From contig CP088295.1 of the NCBI GenBank assembly GCA_024666565.1, positions 4,774,001-4,838,000 on the forward strand: 64,000 nt of DNA, in the 5' to 3' direction. Each line of letters begins with the position of its first letter. The first letter of the stretch is position 1. Position numbers and translations under genes: made by a program. The notes under the pieces were generated by a model that saw only the letters and a list, made by a program, of their open reading frames with translations, had not been told where the DNA came from and did no database searches. Positions 12,981 through 29,296 of this stretch are shown here, one piece after another. This stretch comes from Svornostia abyssi (GTDB taxonomy: Bacteria > Actinomycetota > Thermoleophilia > Solirubrobacterales > Solirubrobacteraceae).

Positions 12981-14369
12981 TCAGCCCGCGAGGCCGAGGC
13001 GCCGCGAGGCCTCCTCGAGCACCGGCCGAAGGATGTCGTGGATGTCTCCGAACTGCTCGGCCGTGGTGATGAGCGGCGGCGCGAGCTGGATGACCGGGTC
13101 GCCGCGATCGTCCGCGCGGCAGATCAGCCCGCGGCGGTAGAGCTCGCCGGAGAGGAAGCCGCGGAGCAGCCACTCGGACTCCTCCTCGTCGAAGGTGGCC
13201 TTCGTGTCGCGGTCCTTGACGAGCTCGACGGCCTGGAAGTACCCCATCCCGCGCACGTCGCCGACGATCGGGATGTCGCGCAGCGACTCCATCATGTCCC
13301 GGAAGACCGGCTCGTTCGTCCGAACGTGATCGAGCAGGTTCTCGTTCTCGAACACGTCGATGTTCGCGTGCGAGACGGCGCAGGCGATCGGGTGCCCGCC
13401 GAAGGTGAACCCGTGCAGGAACGAGTTGTGCTCCTCGAAGAACGGCTCGGCGAGCCGGTCCGAGACGATCATCGCGCCCATCGGCGCGTACGCCGAGGTG
13501 ATGCCCTTCGCCGTCGTGATGATGTCCGGCTGGTAGCCGAGGCGCTGGCAGCCGAAGAACTCGCCGAGGCGGCCCCAGCTGCAGATGACCTCGTCGCTGA
13601 TGAGCAGGACGTCGTACTCGTCGCAGATCTCACGGACGCGCTGGAAGTACCCGTCGGGCGGGGTGAAGCAGCCGCCGGCGTTCTGGACCGGCTCGAGGAT
13701 CACCGCGGCGACCGTGTCCGGGCCCTCGAACTCGATCTTGTGCTTGATCGTCTCGGCGAGGTCCTCCGGCTGCATGTGGTGCGGCAGCCGGTACAGGTTC
13801 GTGTTCGGCACGTGCACGCCCGCCGGCGCCAGCGGCTCGAACGGCGTGCGCAGGTCGGTGATGCCCGTCGCGGACAGCGCGCCGAGCGTGGTGCCGTGGT
13901 AGGCGACCTCGCGGGCGATGACCTTCGTCTTGTTCGCCTTGCCGGTGAGCTTGAAGAACTGGCGGGCGAGCTTGATCGCCGACTCGACGGACTCCGCGCC
14001 GCCGCTGGTGAAGAACACGCGGTTGAGGTCGCCGGGCGCGAGGTTCGCGATGCGCGCCGCGAGCGTGATCGCCTGCGGGTGGGCGTACGACCAGTTCGTG
14101 ATGAACCCGAGTTCCTTCGCCTGGTCCGCGCCGGCCTGGGCCACGTCGTGGCGGCCGTGGCCGATGTTCACGCAGAACAGCGCGGACAGGCCGTCGAAGT
14201 ACTTGTTGCCCTTGTCGTCCCAGACGTAGCAGCCCTCGCCCCGCGTGATGATGGGGATCTGGTGCTGGTCGTCGTAGCCGCCCATGCGGCTGAAGTGCAG
14301 CCAGAGGTGGCGCCGACCCAGCTCCTGCAGGTCGGTGGCCGCTGCGGCCCTGGATTCTGTGGTGGCCAT
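12981..14369 (-). CDS. Class-III (omega) aminotransferase, PLP-dependent
   Basis: A 462-aa fold-type-I PLP enzyme of the omega-amino acid:pyruvate or diamine transaminase type. Seen: GEGCYVWDDKGNKYFDGLS, the cofactor-phosphate segment FTSGGAESVESAIK, YHGTTLGALSATG, the Asp of ISDEVICSWGR that binds the pyridine nitrogen, and the PLP lysine in TTAKGITSAYAPMGA. Family knowledge suggests pyruvate as acceptor, giving alanine. The downstream alanine dehydrogenase would then regenerate pyruvate and release ammonia, a route for using amines as nitrogen or carbon source. The amine donor (beta-alanine, putrescine, other) is not determined. Upstream is a GAGGGA Shine-Dalgarno. Confidence 0.9.
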   Translation of the reverse strand: MATTESRAAAATDLQELGRRHLWLHFSRMGGYDDQHQIPIITRGEGCYVWDDKGNKYFDGLSALFCVNIGHGRHDVAQAGADQAKELGFITNWSYAHPQAITLAARIANLAPGDLNRVFFTSGGAESVESAIKLARQFFKLTGKANKTKVIAREVAYHGTTLGALSATGITDLRTPFEPLAPAGVHVPNTNLYRLPHHMQPEDLAETIKHKIEFEGPDTVAAVILEPVQNAGGCFTPPDGYFQRVREICDEYDVLLISDEVICSWGRLGEFFGCQRLGYQPDIITTAKGITSAYAPMGAMIVSDRLAEPFFEEHNSFLHGFTFGGHPIACAVSHANIDVFENENLLDHVRTNEPVFRDMMESLRDIPIVGDVRGMGYFQAVELVKDRDTKATFDEEESEWLLRGFLSGELYRRGLICRADDRGDPVIQLAPPLITTAEQFGDIHDILRPVLEEASRRLGLAG

Positions 14370-14438
14370 GGTGTCCCTCGGATCGGCGTCGCTGCCCCAT
14401 CCAACGTAGCGACCCGCCCGGAGGGCGGCAACCGGGTA

Positions 14439-15960
14439 CTACACAGAGGCCACTGCCGGTTCCGGCGCGGTCTGCGTTCCCGCGGTGAGCTCGAGCTCCT
14501 CCGGAATCGCACGCGAGAGCTGCTCGCGGAAGCGGAACGTCTGGTCGGGCCAGAGCGTCGTGACCTTGCCGCTGCCGGGGTCGATGTACCAGCTTGCGCA
14601 CCCGCCCTTCAGCCACACCGTGTGCTCGCAGCGACGCTGCACGTCGTCCGTCCAGGCGCGCTGGGCGTCGGGGCGCGGCTCGACGGCGTCGGCGCCCTCG
14701 GCGTCCATGTGCTGCAGGACCTGCAGCGCGTAGTGCGCCTGCGCCTCGGCCATGTAGACGACCGACGTGTGTCCCAGGCCGGCGTTCGGGCCGAGGATGA
14801 AGAAGAGGTTGGGAAAGCCGACGACGCTGGTCGACCGGTGCGCCTCCATCCCGCCGGCCCAGTGCTCGGAGAGCAGCCGGCCGTCCTTGCCGCGGATGTG
14901 ATGGGCGATCGGGACGTCGGTGACCTCGAAGCCGGTGCCGAGGATGATGGTGTCGACGTCGCGCTCGGTGCCGTCCGCGGCGACGAGGGTCTTGCCGCGA
15001 ACCTCCGCGAGGCCCTGGTTGATGACCTCGACGTTCGGCCGGTCGAGCGACCGCAGGTAGGTGTTGCTCAGCAGCAGCCGCTTGCAGCCCGGCTTGAAGG
15101 TCGGGGTGAGCTTGCGGCGCAGCTCGGGGTCGCGCACCTGGGCGCGCAGGTGGAGGCGCCCGAGGGCGGCGATCACCGACGTCAGGAACGGATAGCGCAG
15201 CGGCAGCGCGGCGGCCTCGCGCCCCCAGTACACCGCGCGGCGCATCTGGCGCTGCGCGCCCGGAACACGCCGGTAGATGAACCGCTCGACGGGCGTGATC
15301 GGCCGGTCGGTGCGCGGCAGCACCCACGCGGCCGTGCGCTGGAAGACGTGCAGCTCGCCGACCTGCGGCTGAATGGCGGGGATGAGCTGGATGGCGCTGG
15401 CGCCGGTGCCGACGACCGCGACCCGCTCGCCCGTCAGGTCGTGGTCATGCTTCCAGCGGGCGGAGTGAAAGAGCGTGCCCTCGAAGTCCGCGAGGCCCGG
15501 GATGTCCGGCAGCTTCGGCTCGGTGAGCGGGCCGGCGGCGCTCACGATGGCCTTCGCCACCGTGGTGCCCTTGCTCGTGGTGATCCGCCAGCGCTTGGCC
15601 TCGTCGTCCCAGGCCGCCTCCTGGACCTCGCGGCCGAAGCGCACGTGCCCGAGGAGCCCCTCCTTGCGGACGACGTCCTTGAGGTAGGCCCAGATCTCCG
15701 GCTGGGGCGAATACGTCCGCGACCAGTTCGGGTTCAGCGCGAACGAGAGCGAGTAGAGGTGGCTGGGGACGTCGCACGCGCAGCCGGGGTACGAGTTGTC
15801 GCGCCAGGTGCCGCCGACGTCGTTGGCCCGCTCGAGCAGGACGAACGTGCGCGTGCCCTCCTGCTTGAGGCGGTGCGCCATCGCGATGCCGCCGAAGCCC
15901 GCGCCGATGATCGCGACGTCGACGTGCTCGGCTGCGGCGGTGGGGGGCGGCGGGGGTCAT
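14439..15960 (-). CDS. Flavin-containing / Baeyer-Villiger-type monooxygenase (frame broken near the start)
   Basis: FAD- and NADPH-binding monooxygenase of the group that includes Baeyer-Villiger enzymes. The body shows GGTWRDNSYPGCACDVPSH, the second dinucleotide site VGTGASAIQ and FQRTAAWVLPR. The BVMO-like fingerprint reads FEGTLFHSARWK, with Lys where Pro or Asp is usual. As printed, the frame lacks a start before the FAD motif, but ATG at 15960 gives MTPAAP, and dropping one base from the six-G run 15942-15947 joins it to VDVAIIGAGFGGIAMA, restoring the FAD site and a 506-aa protein. A divergent TetR and a perfect palindrome lie upstream. Confidence 0.85.
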
Positions 15961-15991
15961 GGGCTCGTTTCTCGAGAGAGGGGACCGTCTC

Positions 15992-16011
15992 AACTTACGT
16001 CGCCGTAAGTT
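15992..16011. promoter_or_regulatory. Perfect palindromic operator between the monooxygenase and tetR
   Basis: Arms aacttacg and cgtaagtt (8 bp, no mismatch) around tcgc, in the 79-nt gap between divergent genes. Size and position are those of a TetR-family operator, so the adjacent regulator probably controls both genes from it. Confidence 0.7.
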
Positions 16012-16039
16012 ACGGCTGTGTAGGGTTCGCGTCAAGCCG

Positions 16040-16654
16040 ATGGCCGAACAGACACCCACCCGCCAGCGCATGACCGCCGCCGAGAGGCGCGAGCAGTTGC
16101 TGGACGTCACCCGGGATCTCGTCGTCGAACAGGGTTTCGGCGCCGTGTCGATGGAAGCCGTCGCGCGGCGCGCCGGGATCACGCGGCCCGTCGTCTACGG
16201 ACACTTCCCCGAGCTGGGCGCGCTCCTCGACGCCATGCTCGAGCGCGAGTCGAGCCGCGCACTCGGACAGCTCGCCGAGGTGCTGCCCACCACCGAGGGC
16301 GGCGACGGCAGCCTGCGCGAACGGTTGGGGCAGGCGATGGAGGCCTACCTGCTGGCCGTCGAGGCCTCGCCGGTGACCTGGCGCCTGGCGCTCATGCCGC
16401 CCGACGGTGCGCCGGAACTGCTGCGCGCCCGCATCGAGGAGGGCCGCGCCGCCGTGGTCGCGGTGCTCGCCGAGGTGGTGCGGACCGCCGGAATCTCCGA
16501 CGGCCTCTCGTCCCCCGACCCGGAACTCACCGGGCGGATGCTCTCCGCCGCCTCCGACGAGGCATCGCGCCTGCTCCTGACCGACCCGGAGCGCTACCCG
16601 GTGTCACGGCTCATGGAGCACACGCACTGGCTGCTGGCGCAGCTCCTGCCGTAG
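16040..16654 (+). CDS. TetR-family transcriptional regulator
   Basis: A 204-aa regulator with an N-terminal helix-turn-helix (ERREQLLDVTRDLVVEQGF, AVARRAGITRPVVYGHFPEL) and a variable ligand-binding C-terminus. I chose the ATG giving MAEQTPTRQR; earlier in-frame starts would run through the palindrome at 15992-16011. A TAGGGT box lies 13 nt upstream. Divergent from the flavin monooxygenase, so it probably represses it and itself, responding to the substrate or a related lipophilic compound. Confidence 0.9.
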   Translation: MAEQTPTRQRMTAAERREQLLDVTRDLVVEQGFGAVSMEAVARRAGITRPVVYGHFPELGALLDAMLERESSRALGQLAEVLPTTEGGDGSLRERLGQAMEAYLLAVEASPVTWRLALMPPDGAPELLRARIEEGRAAVVAVLAEVVRTAGISDGLSSPDPELTGRMLSAASDEASRLLLTDPERYPVSRLMEHTHWLLAQLLP

Positions 16655-17542
16655 CTACGCCGCGGCGGGGGCCGCGGCCGCGCGCGCCGCGCGGACCGGG
16701 GCCGGCGTGAGCGCCGAGGCGACGACCACGAGGAGGAAGGCGAAGGCCTGGACGACGATGCCGAGCGCGGTGCCGGGCAGCGGGTCGCCGAAGACGAGGA
16801 TGCCGCCGGCGATCACGCAGATCGTGGTCGACGTGCCGGTGATCGTGATGACCGGCACCGCGTCACCGTCCTGCAGCGAGCGGGCCGAGGCGTAGAAGGC
16901 GCCGGCCGAGGCGATGAGCGACGTGAGCGTCCAGGGCGAGAGCAGGACACCGAGGACGCCATGGTCGGCGGCGACCCCCGTGAGGGCCTTCACACCGACG
17001 TTGCAGACGCCGAAGAGGATGCCCGCGGCGGCCGCGTACATCACGCCGTGGTGCTCGTGGGAGCCGGGGATGCGCGTGCCCATCGTGAGCAGGATGCCGA
17101 CGCTGAGGAGGCCCGCCTCGAACGCGATCATCGCCGGGAGCGAGTAGTTCGAGCTCGCGCCGTGCGCGTCGGGCATCGTGACGCCCAGCAGGATCAGGCC
17201 AACGGCGATGCACGCCAGGCCCCACCACTGCCGCTTGCCGACGCTGAAGCCGAACATCTTGTCCGCCATGACGGCCAGGAGCACGATGCCGCCGGACAGG
17301 ACCGCCTGGACGACCGACAGCGGCGCCATCGCGATCGCGGCGACGTGCATGACCCACGCGCCGGCACCGATGAGCATGCCGATCGCAAACCACTTCTGAC
17401 TCCAGAGCGACACCGCGGTGCGGAGCGGGTGTCGGATGTCCACCTTGACGGCGGAGCACGCGCCCCGGTGCTTGTACAGGAACGCGAGGTTCGAAGCGAG
17501 GGCGCAGAGGAGCGCGAAGATGATTCCGAGATAGAGCGTCAT
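16655..17542 (-). CDS. DMT-type multi-spanning membrane transporter
   Basis: A 295-aa integral membrane protein with about nine or ten hydrophobic helices arranged as two similar halves, resembling the drug/metabolite transporter superfamily (EamA- or NIPA-like). Examples are LGIIFALLCALASNLAFLY at the start and AVLSGGIVLLAVMADK mid-protein. The second half ends in an Ala/Pro-rich tail. The substrate is not predictable. It converges on tetR with no gap and is divergent from the HAD gene across 162 nt. Confidence 0.75.
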   Translation of the reverse strand: MTLYLGIIFALLCALASNLAFLYKHRGACSAVKVDIRHPLRTAVSLWSQKWFAIGMLIGAGAWVMHVAAIAMAPLSVVQAVLSGGIVLLAVMADKMFGFSVGKRQWWGLACIAVGLILLGVTMPDAHGASSNYSLPAMIAFEAGLLSVGILLTMGTRIPGSHEHHGVMYAAAAGILFGVCNVGVKALTGVAADHGVLGVLLSPWTLTSLIASAGAFYASARSLQDGDAVPVITITGTSTTICVIAGGILVFGDPLPGTALGIVVQAFAFLLVVVASALTPAPVRAARAAAAPAAA

Positions 17543-17704
17543 GCGGAGATGAAAGTGGCGGGGGTTCGACAGCAGACCCGCCCTCCCGTCAGGTCAATCG
17601 ACCGATGTGAGAGCAGGCTTGACGTACCCCGTGCCGACATGGACCTTATCGCTCCCCGGTTCCGGGTGGCCATTCTCCGCCAACCTTTTACGAAACCCTT
17701 ACCC

Positions 17705-18193
17705 ATGCAGCGCAAACCGATCCTCTTTGTTGACGTGGACGGCGTCATCTCCCTCTGGGGGTTCGTCCAGGACGACCCTCCACCTGGCGCGTATGCGTCC
17801 GTCGACGGCATCCTGCATTTCCTTTCGGCCACCGCAGGCGAGCACCTGCTCGCGCTGCGCGAGCACTTCGACCTCGTGTGGTGCACGGGCTGGAAGGACC
17901 GCGCCAACGACTACCTCCCGCACGCGCTCGGGCTCCCGGAGCCCCTGCCCTGGCTGGAATTCGGCGCCCCGGCCGAGCGCACCGCGCACTGGAAGCTCGA
18001 CGCCGTGACCACCTACGCGCAGGACCGGCCCGCAGCGTGGATCGACGACGCGTTCGACGAGAGCTGCCACGCCTGGGCGGCCGAACGTGGCGCGCCGACC
18101 CTCCTCGTCGCCACCGAACCGCCCACCGGGCTGCAGGCAGCCCATGCCGACGCGCTGCGCGCGTGGGCCGCAGCCCTGCCGCGCACCGGCTGA
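17705..18193 (+). CDS. HAD-superfamily hydrolase-like protein
   Basis: A 162-aa cytoplasmic protein. The N-terminus ILFVDVDGVISLWG carries the HAD motif I DxDG; motif II is less clear (VWCTGWKDRAN resembles the W-T/S-W pattern of small HAD domains), and WIDDAFDE could be motif IV acidic residues. Similar stand-alone domains in actinobacteria are annotated only as HAD or 'secreted-like' unknowns. The ATG was chosen because the conserved core starts right after it; no strong Shine-Dalgarno is visible. Function not assigned. Confidence 0.75.
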   Translation: MQRKPILFVDVDGVISLWGFVQDDPPPGAYASVDGILHFLSATAGEHLLALREHFDLVWCTGWKDRANDYLPHALGLPEPLPWLEFGAPAERTAHWKLDAVTTYAQDRPAAWIDDAFDESCHAWAAERGAPTLLVATEPPTGLQAAHADALRAWAAALPRTG

Positions 18194-18200
18194 ACAACGA

Positions 18201-18229
18201 CCGAGGGGCGCCACCAGGGCGCCCCTCGG
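18201..18229. terminator. Bidirectional terminator between the HAD gene and rpoC
   Basis: Perfect 12-bp stem ccgaggggcgcc / ggcgcccctcgg with a 5-nt loop, 7 nt after the HAD stop and 22 nt after the rpoC stop. No long T-tract; position between convergent genes supports a shared terminator. Confidence 0.75.
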
Positions 18230-18251
18230 CACAGCATGCGACCTGCCCGGA

Positions 18252-22355
<4,104 letters not shown>

Positions 22356-22394
22356 GGGGATTCCTCTGATTCCTTGTTCTGATCCTGGTCCGGA

Positions 22395-25974
<3,580 letters not shown>

Positions 25975-26063
25975 GACAGCGGCTCCTCAGGGCGTAGGAG
26001 GGGAGGTGGCAAGGCGTACGGAGGCCCAGTACGCGGACTCGCCAAGATAGCACAACGAGGTGA

Positions 26064-26180
26064 TGCCCCAGCAGGGGCAGTCGGTTCTCACGGACCCCGC
26101 TCCCGGAACATCGCGTATGTGGCGCGATGTCGTGTCTACGACTGGAGCGGCTACGGCTATCGACCGACGCGGGGATTGTA
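26064..26180 (-). promoter_or_regulatory. rpoB-rpoC promoter and leader region
   Basis: In the 273-nt gap upstream of rpoB the minus strand has TACAAT (26175-26180), a good -10 with no clear -35, and farther down a small hairpin tgcccc/ggggca (26064-26079). This would give a leader of about 190 nt. Promoter assignment is from the -10 only. Confidence 0.35.
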
Positions 26181-26232
26181 GGGGAACCGCGCAAGATGCG
26201 CCATCGCGGCCCAAGCGCGCCGCCCACGCTGG

Positions 26233-26238
26233 TAGCTT
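26233..26238 (+). promoter_or_regulatory. Candidate -10 (TAGCTT), 9 nt before the TIM-barrel gene
   Basis: TAnnnT box placed so that transcription would begin at or next to the GTG at 26248; no Shine-Dalgarno is present. Confidence 0.35.
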
Positions 26239-26247
26239 CGCTCACCC

Positions 26248-26943
26248 GTGAACGTCGCCATGGTCGCCAGCCCTTCAGTCCGCTCGGTGCTCGCATCGCA
26301 CCACCCCGTGGGCGCCTCGACCGGGTGCTTCACCTCACTGCGCGGCGATTGGCCCGGGCTGGTCACCGCCGCGCACGAGGTCTCCAGCTACGCCGCCGAG
26401 CTCGCGGCGCTGCAGGCCCGGGAGTTCGAGGGGCTGCTCGCGTTCCTCGAGCTGGAGCCCACGCTGCCGTTCAACGACCTGTCGGTGCACGCGCCCACGA
26501 AGGGCCTGCGCGGCCCGGACCACCTGCGCACCCTGCTCGAGCGGCTCCCGCTGGGCATCGAGACGATCGTCGTCCACCCCGACACGCTGGGCGACGGCGA
26601 CGAGCTCGCGGCGCTGGGCTCACGGCTCATCGTGGAGAACATGGACGGCCGCAAGGCGTTCGGCCAGACCGCCGACGACCTCGCGGACGTCTTCGCGCGC
26701 CTGCCGGACGCCGGCTTCTGCTTCGACATCGCCCACGCCTGGTCGATCGATCCGACCATGGCGCTGGCCGGTGAGCTCATCGACCGCTTCGCCTCGCGCC
26801 TGCGCGAGGTCCACCTCAGCTCGCTGTCTGCGGACGGCCGACACATCGGCCTCACGGATGAGCACGCCGCCCTGTTCGCGCCGCTGCTGCGCCGCTGCGT
26901 CGACGTGCCGTGGATCCTCGAAGCTCCCGTTTCGCAGAGCTGA
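26248..26943 (+). CDS. Xylose-isomerase-like TIM-barrel protein
   Basis: A 231-aa protein of the sugar phosphate isomerase/epimerase (AP endonuclease 2-like) TIM-barrel superfamily. The strand-end motifs are recognisable: SVHAPTK, IVVHPD, IVENMDGRK, CFDIAHAW, EVHLSSL and WILEAPV, with the Glu/His/Asp residues that bind a divalent metal. Start is GTG, or ATG at 26260. It overlaps the nucleotidyltransferase gene by 34 nt, a tight translational link. Substrate unknown. Its length is short for the family (usually 250-300), but no motif is missing. Confidence 0.8.
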   Translation: MNVAMVASPSVRSVLASHHPVGASTGCFTSLRGDWPGLVTAAHEVSSYAAELAALQAREFEGLLAFLELEPTLPFNDLSVHAPTKGLRGPDHLRTLLERLPLGIETIVVHPDTLGDGDELAALGSRLIVENMDGRKAFGQTADDLADVFARLPDAGFCFDIAHAWSIDPTMALAGELIDRFASRLREVHLSSLSADGRHIGLTDEHAALFAPLLRRCVDVPWILEAPVSQS

Positions 26944-27932
26944 CCTCCGGGGGCGGGCTGGCCGCGCTCGCCGCCCGCAGCGGCGAGCCGCTCCCGCAGC
27001 TCATGGAGGCCCGCAGGCGCTCGCTGCTCGCCCGCGACGACGCGGCCGCGAAGCTGGCGGCGCTGGACCGGCAGGACGACGTCTCCGTCGTCGTCATGGG
27101 CTCGTGGGGCCGGCTCGAGCTGACCTCCGGCAGCGACCACGACTTCGTGGTGCTTGTCGGCGGCAGCCCGCGCATCGCGGTCTCCCCCACGCCCGAGCAG
27201 GTCGGTGAGGTCCTGAACAAGGCGCCCAGCCGGTCGGGCGCGTTCGACGACGTCGCCTACGTCGACCACCTCGTCACCCGGATCGGCCGGCGCGCGGACG
27301 ACAACGACAACCTGACGCGACGGATGCTCCTCGTGCTCGAGTCGATGGCGATCGCGGGCGGCGAGGCGCATGAGGCGGCACGCCGGGCGGTCATCGAGAC
27401 GTACGTCGACACGCGCGTCAAGGACTACCGCCCACCGCGCTTCCTGCTCAACGACCTGCAGCGCTACTGGCGCACGATCTGCGTCGACTTCGAGGGCAAG
27501 CAGCGTGACCGCCGCAGCAAGGACAAGTGGGCGCTGCGCGCGGCGAAGCTCCGAACGTCGCGCAAGCTCCTGTTCGCCTCCGGTCTCCTGCCCGTCCTGG
27601 AGTGCCACGACCTGACGGCCGAGGAGATGCGGATCTGGCTCGGAGAGACGTTCGCCGCCCCGCCCGTTGACCGGATCGCGGACGCGTTCCTGCGCCACGA
27701 GGCCTACGACGCGGGCGTCCGTACGCTCGTCGCGTACGACCGGTTCCTCGGCCACCTCGACGACGAGGGGTTCCGTGACGAGCTGCGCTCGCTCACCCGC
27801 GGCGACGAGGACCGATCGGCGGCGTGGGTCGAGGCGCGTCGGCTGGGCCGGCAGATCGAGGAGGGCCTGCTGGCGCTCCTGTTCGATCGCGACGCGCTGG
27901 CACGGCTGGTCCGGCAGTACGGGGTGTTCTGA
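26910..27932 (+). CDS. GlnE/GlnD/DUF294-like nucleotidyltransferase
   Basis: A 340-aa protein with an N-terminal pol-beta-type nucleotidyltransferase core: VVVMGSWGRLELTSGSDHDF, matching the GSxGRxE...DxD motif of enzymes that attach nucleotides to proteins, sugars or RNA. The rest is helical and rich in Arg/Lys and conserved aromatic residues (YRPPRFLLNDLQRYWR, DFEGKQRDRRSKDKWALR), a possible nucleic-acid- or protein-binding helical domain. The start is GTG inside the preceding gene. The partner TIM-barrel protein suggests a shared substrate or a writer/eraser pair, but no function is established from the sequence. Confidence 0.75.
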   Translation: MDPRSSRFAELTSGGGLAALAARSGEPLPQLMEARRRSLLARDDAAAKLAALDRQDDVSVVVMGSWGRLELTSGSDHDFVVLVGGSPRIAVSPTPEQVGEVLNKAPSRSGAFDDVAYVDHLVTRIGRRADDNDNLTRRMLLVLESMAIAGGEAHEAARRAVIETYVDTRVKDYRPPRFLLNDLQRYWRTICVDFEGKQRDRRSKDKWALRAAKLRTSRKLLFASGLLPVLECHDLTAEEMRIWLGETFAAPPVDRIADAFLRHEAYDAGVRTLVAYDRFLGHLDDEGFRDELRSLTRGDEDRSAAWVEARRLGRQIEEGLLALLFDRDALARLVRQYGVF

Positions 27933-27942
27933 TCCCGGCGGG

Positions 27943-29232
27943 TCAGCCGTCCATGTGTGCGGCGTACCCCTCCTGCGCCGAGATCCAGACCGCGGTCGTG
28001 CTGCGGCCGACGGCGACGACGTCGACGCTCGGAATGTACGGCCGCCACCAGCCGCAGGCAGACCGCGTGCAGGCACTCGGGTCGAGGTTGAACGGGCTGC
28101 CGAACGCCAGCCCAGGACCAGCGGTCGCGGCGTACGGCGCGGAGGTGGCGGTGTCCTCTGTCCCGGATGCCCGGACAGACACGACCGTCGCGCGCCCCGC
28201 CCCGTCAACCGCCACCGCGGGGCGCCCGCACCCCCCGGCGGGCATGAGGGACACCGGCGCTCCGAGCTGGCCGCCCCGCTCGCGCAGAGCAGCGGTTACG
28301 GTGGCTCCGCTGCGATCGGAGCACCATGCGATGGCCGCGCGCCCTGTCGATCCCAGTGCGACATCGAAGCTGGCGTTGTACCCGGCGGCCATCACGTCGG
28401 CACGGCCAACGCGCCCGCGGGCGTCGACATCGGCGAGGGCGAGCTGAGGACCACCCGCAGACGGGCGCCACGCAGCCAAGATGCCGGCCGCGCCGCCGGT
28501 CAGCCGGAAGGCCTCGATCATGCTGCCGGCGATCGCGGTGCGCGGCGCCGTCGACCGCCCAGCGCGCTCAACGACCGTCGTGCGGATGCCGCGGGTCGTC
28601 TTCCAGCCGATGACGAACCGGTGAGCGGCCGCGGCGACGACCGGCTCCTTGCCTGACTCGCCGACCGCGCCGACGGCGCCGAGACGCCCACGCTCGACCA
28701 TCCGATGCAGGAGGGTGGGCTCGCCTCGCTTCGTGCGGCCGGGCCAGACGATGAGCACGCGATCCGACGCGTCGACCGCCAGCGCGGGCAACCAGCCGAG
28801 CCGCCTGGTCCCGACGCGACGAGCCGAAGCGCAGCCCCGAGACGTGCAGCGGGCGACGAAGAGCCCGTCCGTCGCGCCGGTCTGCCAGACGACGGTGGCC
28901 TTGCCGCCCCGGTCCATGACGAGGCCGACCCAGGTGCCCGCCGCGAGCCGGCCCACGCCGAAGGTCGCGCGGTGCCCATCGGACCGCTGGAACGCGACCT
29001 GGACCGCAGGCGGACGCTCGGTGAACCAACTGAGCCCAGGGTCGGCGGCCCACACGCTCACGATCGTCCCGTCATCGCTCCCCGCCACCGCAGCGGGATG
29101 CGACGGACCCGCACCGGCCAGATTGAACGGCTGCGCCTCGCCGAACGCCGCGTGGGCGGACGGCGCGAGCAGCAGGAGCACCAAGGCCACGCCACCGAAG
29201 GCGCGGCGCAGGAACGTGGAAGTGTTGGACAT
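27943..29232 (-). CDS. Secreted repeat protein, possibly beta-propeller
   Basis: A 429-aa exported protein. I start at MSNTSTFLRRAFGG because it gives a clear signal peptide (VALVLLLLAPSAHA, cleavage after AHA) and upstream residues do not look coding. The mature part has recurring units of about 45-50 residues such as VDASDRVLIVWPG, VDGAGRATVVSV and LGSTGRAAIAWCSD, a pattern of strand-rich blades seen in secreted actinobacterial propellers. No catalytic motif is seen. It is convergent with the nucleotidyltransferase (10-nt gap). Function unknown. Confidence 0.7.
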   Translation of the reverse strand: MSNTSTFLRRAFGGVALVLLLLAPSAHAAFGEAQPFNLAGAGPSHPAAVAGSDDGTIVSVWAADPGLSWFTERPPAVQVAFQRSDGHRATFGVGRLAAGTWVGLVMDRGGKATVVWQTGATDGLFVARCTSRGCASARRVGTRRLGWLPALAVDASDRVLIVWPGRTKRGEPTLLHRMVERGRLGAVGAVGESGKEPVVAAAAHRFVIGWKTTRGIRTTVVERAGRSTAPRTAIAGSMIEAFRLTGGAAGILAAWRPSAGGPQLALADVDARGRVGRADVMAAGYNASFDVALGSTGRAAIAWCSDRSGATVTAALRERGGQLGAPVSLMPAGGCGRPAVAVDGAGRATVVSVRASGTEDTATSAPYAATAGPGLAFGSPFNLDPSACTRSACGWWRPYIPSVDVVAVGRSTTAVWISAQEGYAAHMDG

Positions 29233-29282
29233 GCCGACACAACGCGCTTGCGCGAAAGAAGTCGCGCGGTTCTGTGCACCGG

Positions 29283-29288
29283 TACGGT
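29283..29288 (+). promoter_or_regulatory. Candidate -10 (TACGGT), 8 nt before the TfoX-like gene
   Basis: TAnnnT box directly upstream of an ATG that lacks a Shine-Dalgarno; suggests a leaderless transcript. Confidence 0.35.
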
Positions 29289-29296
29289 GTGCGGCG

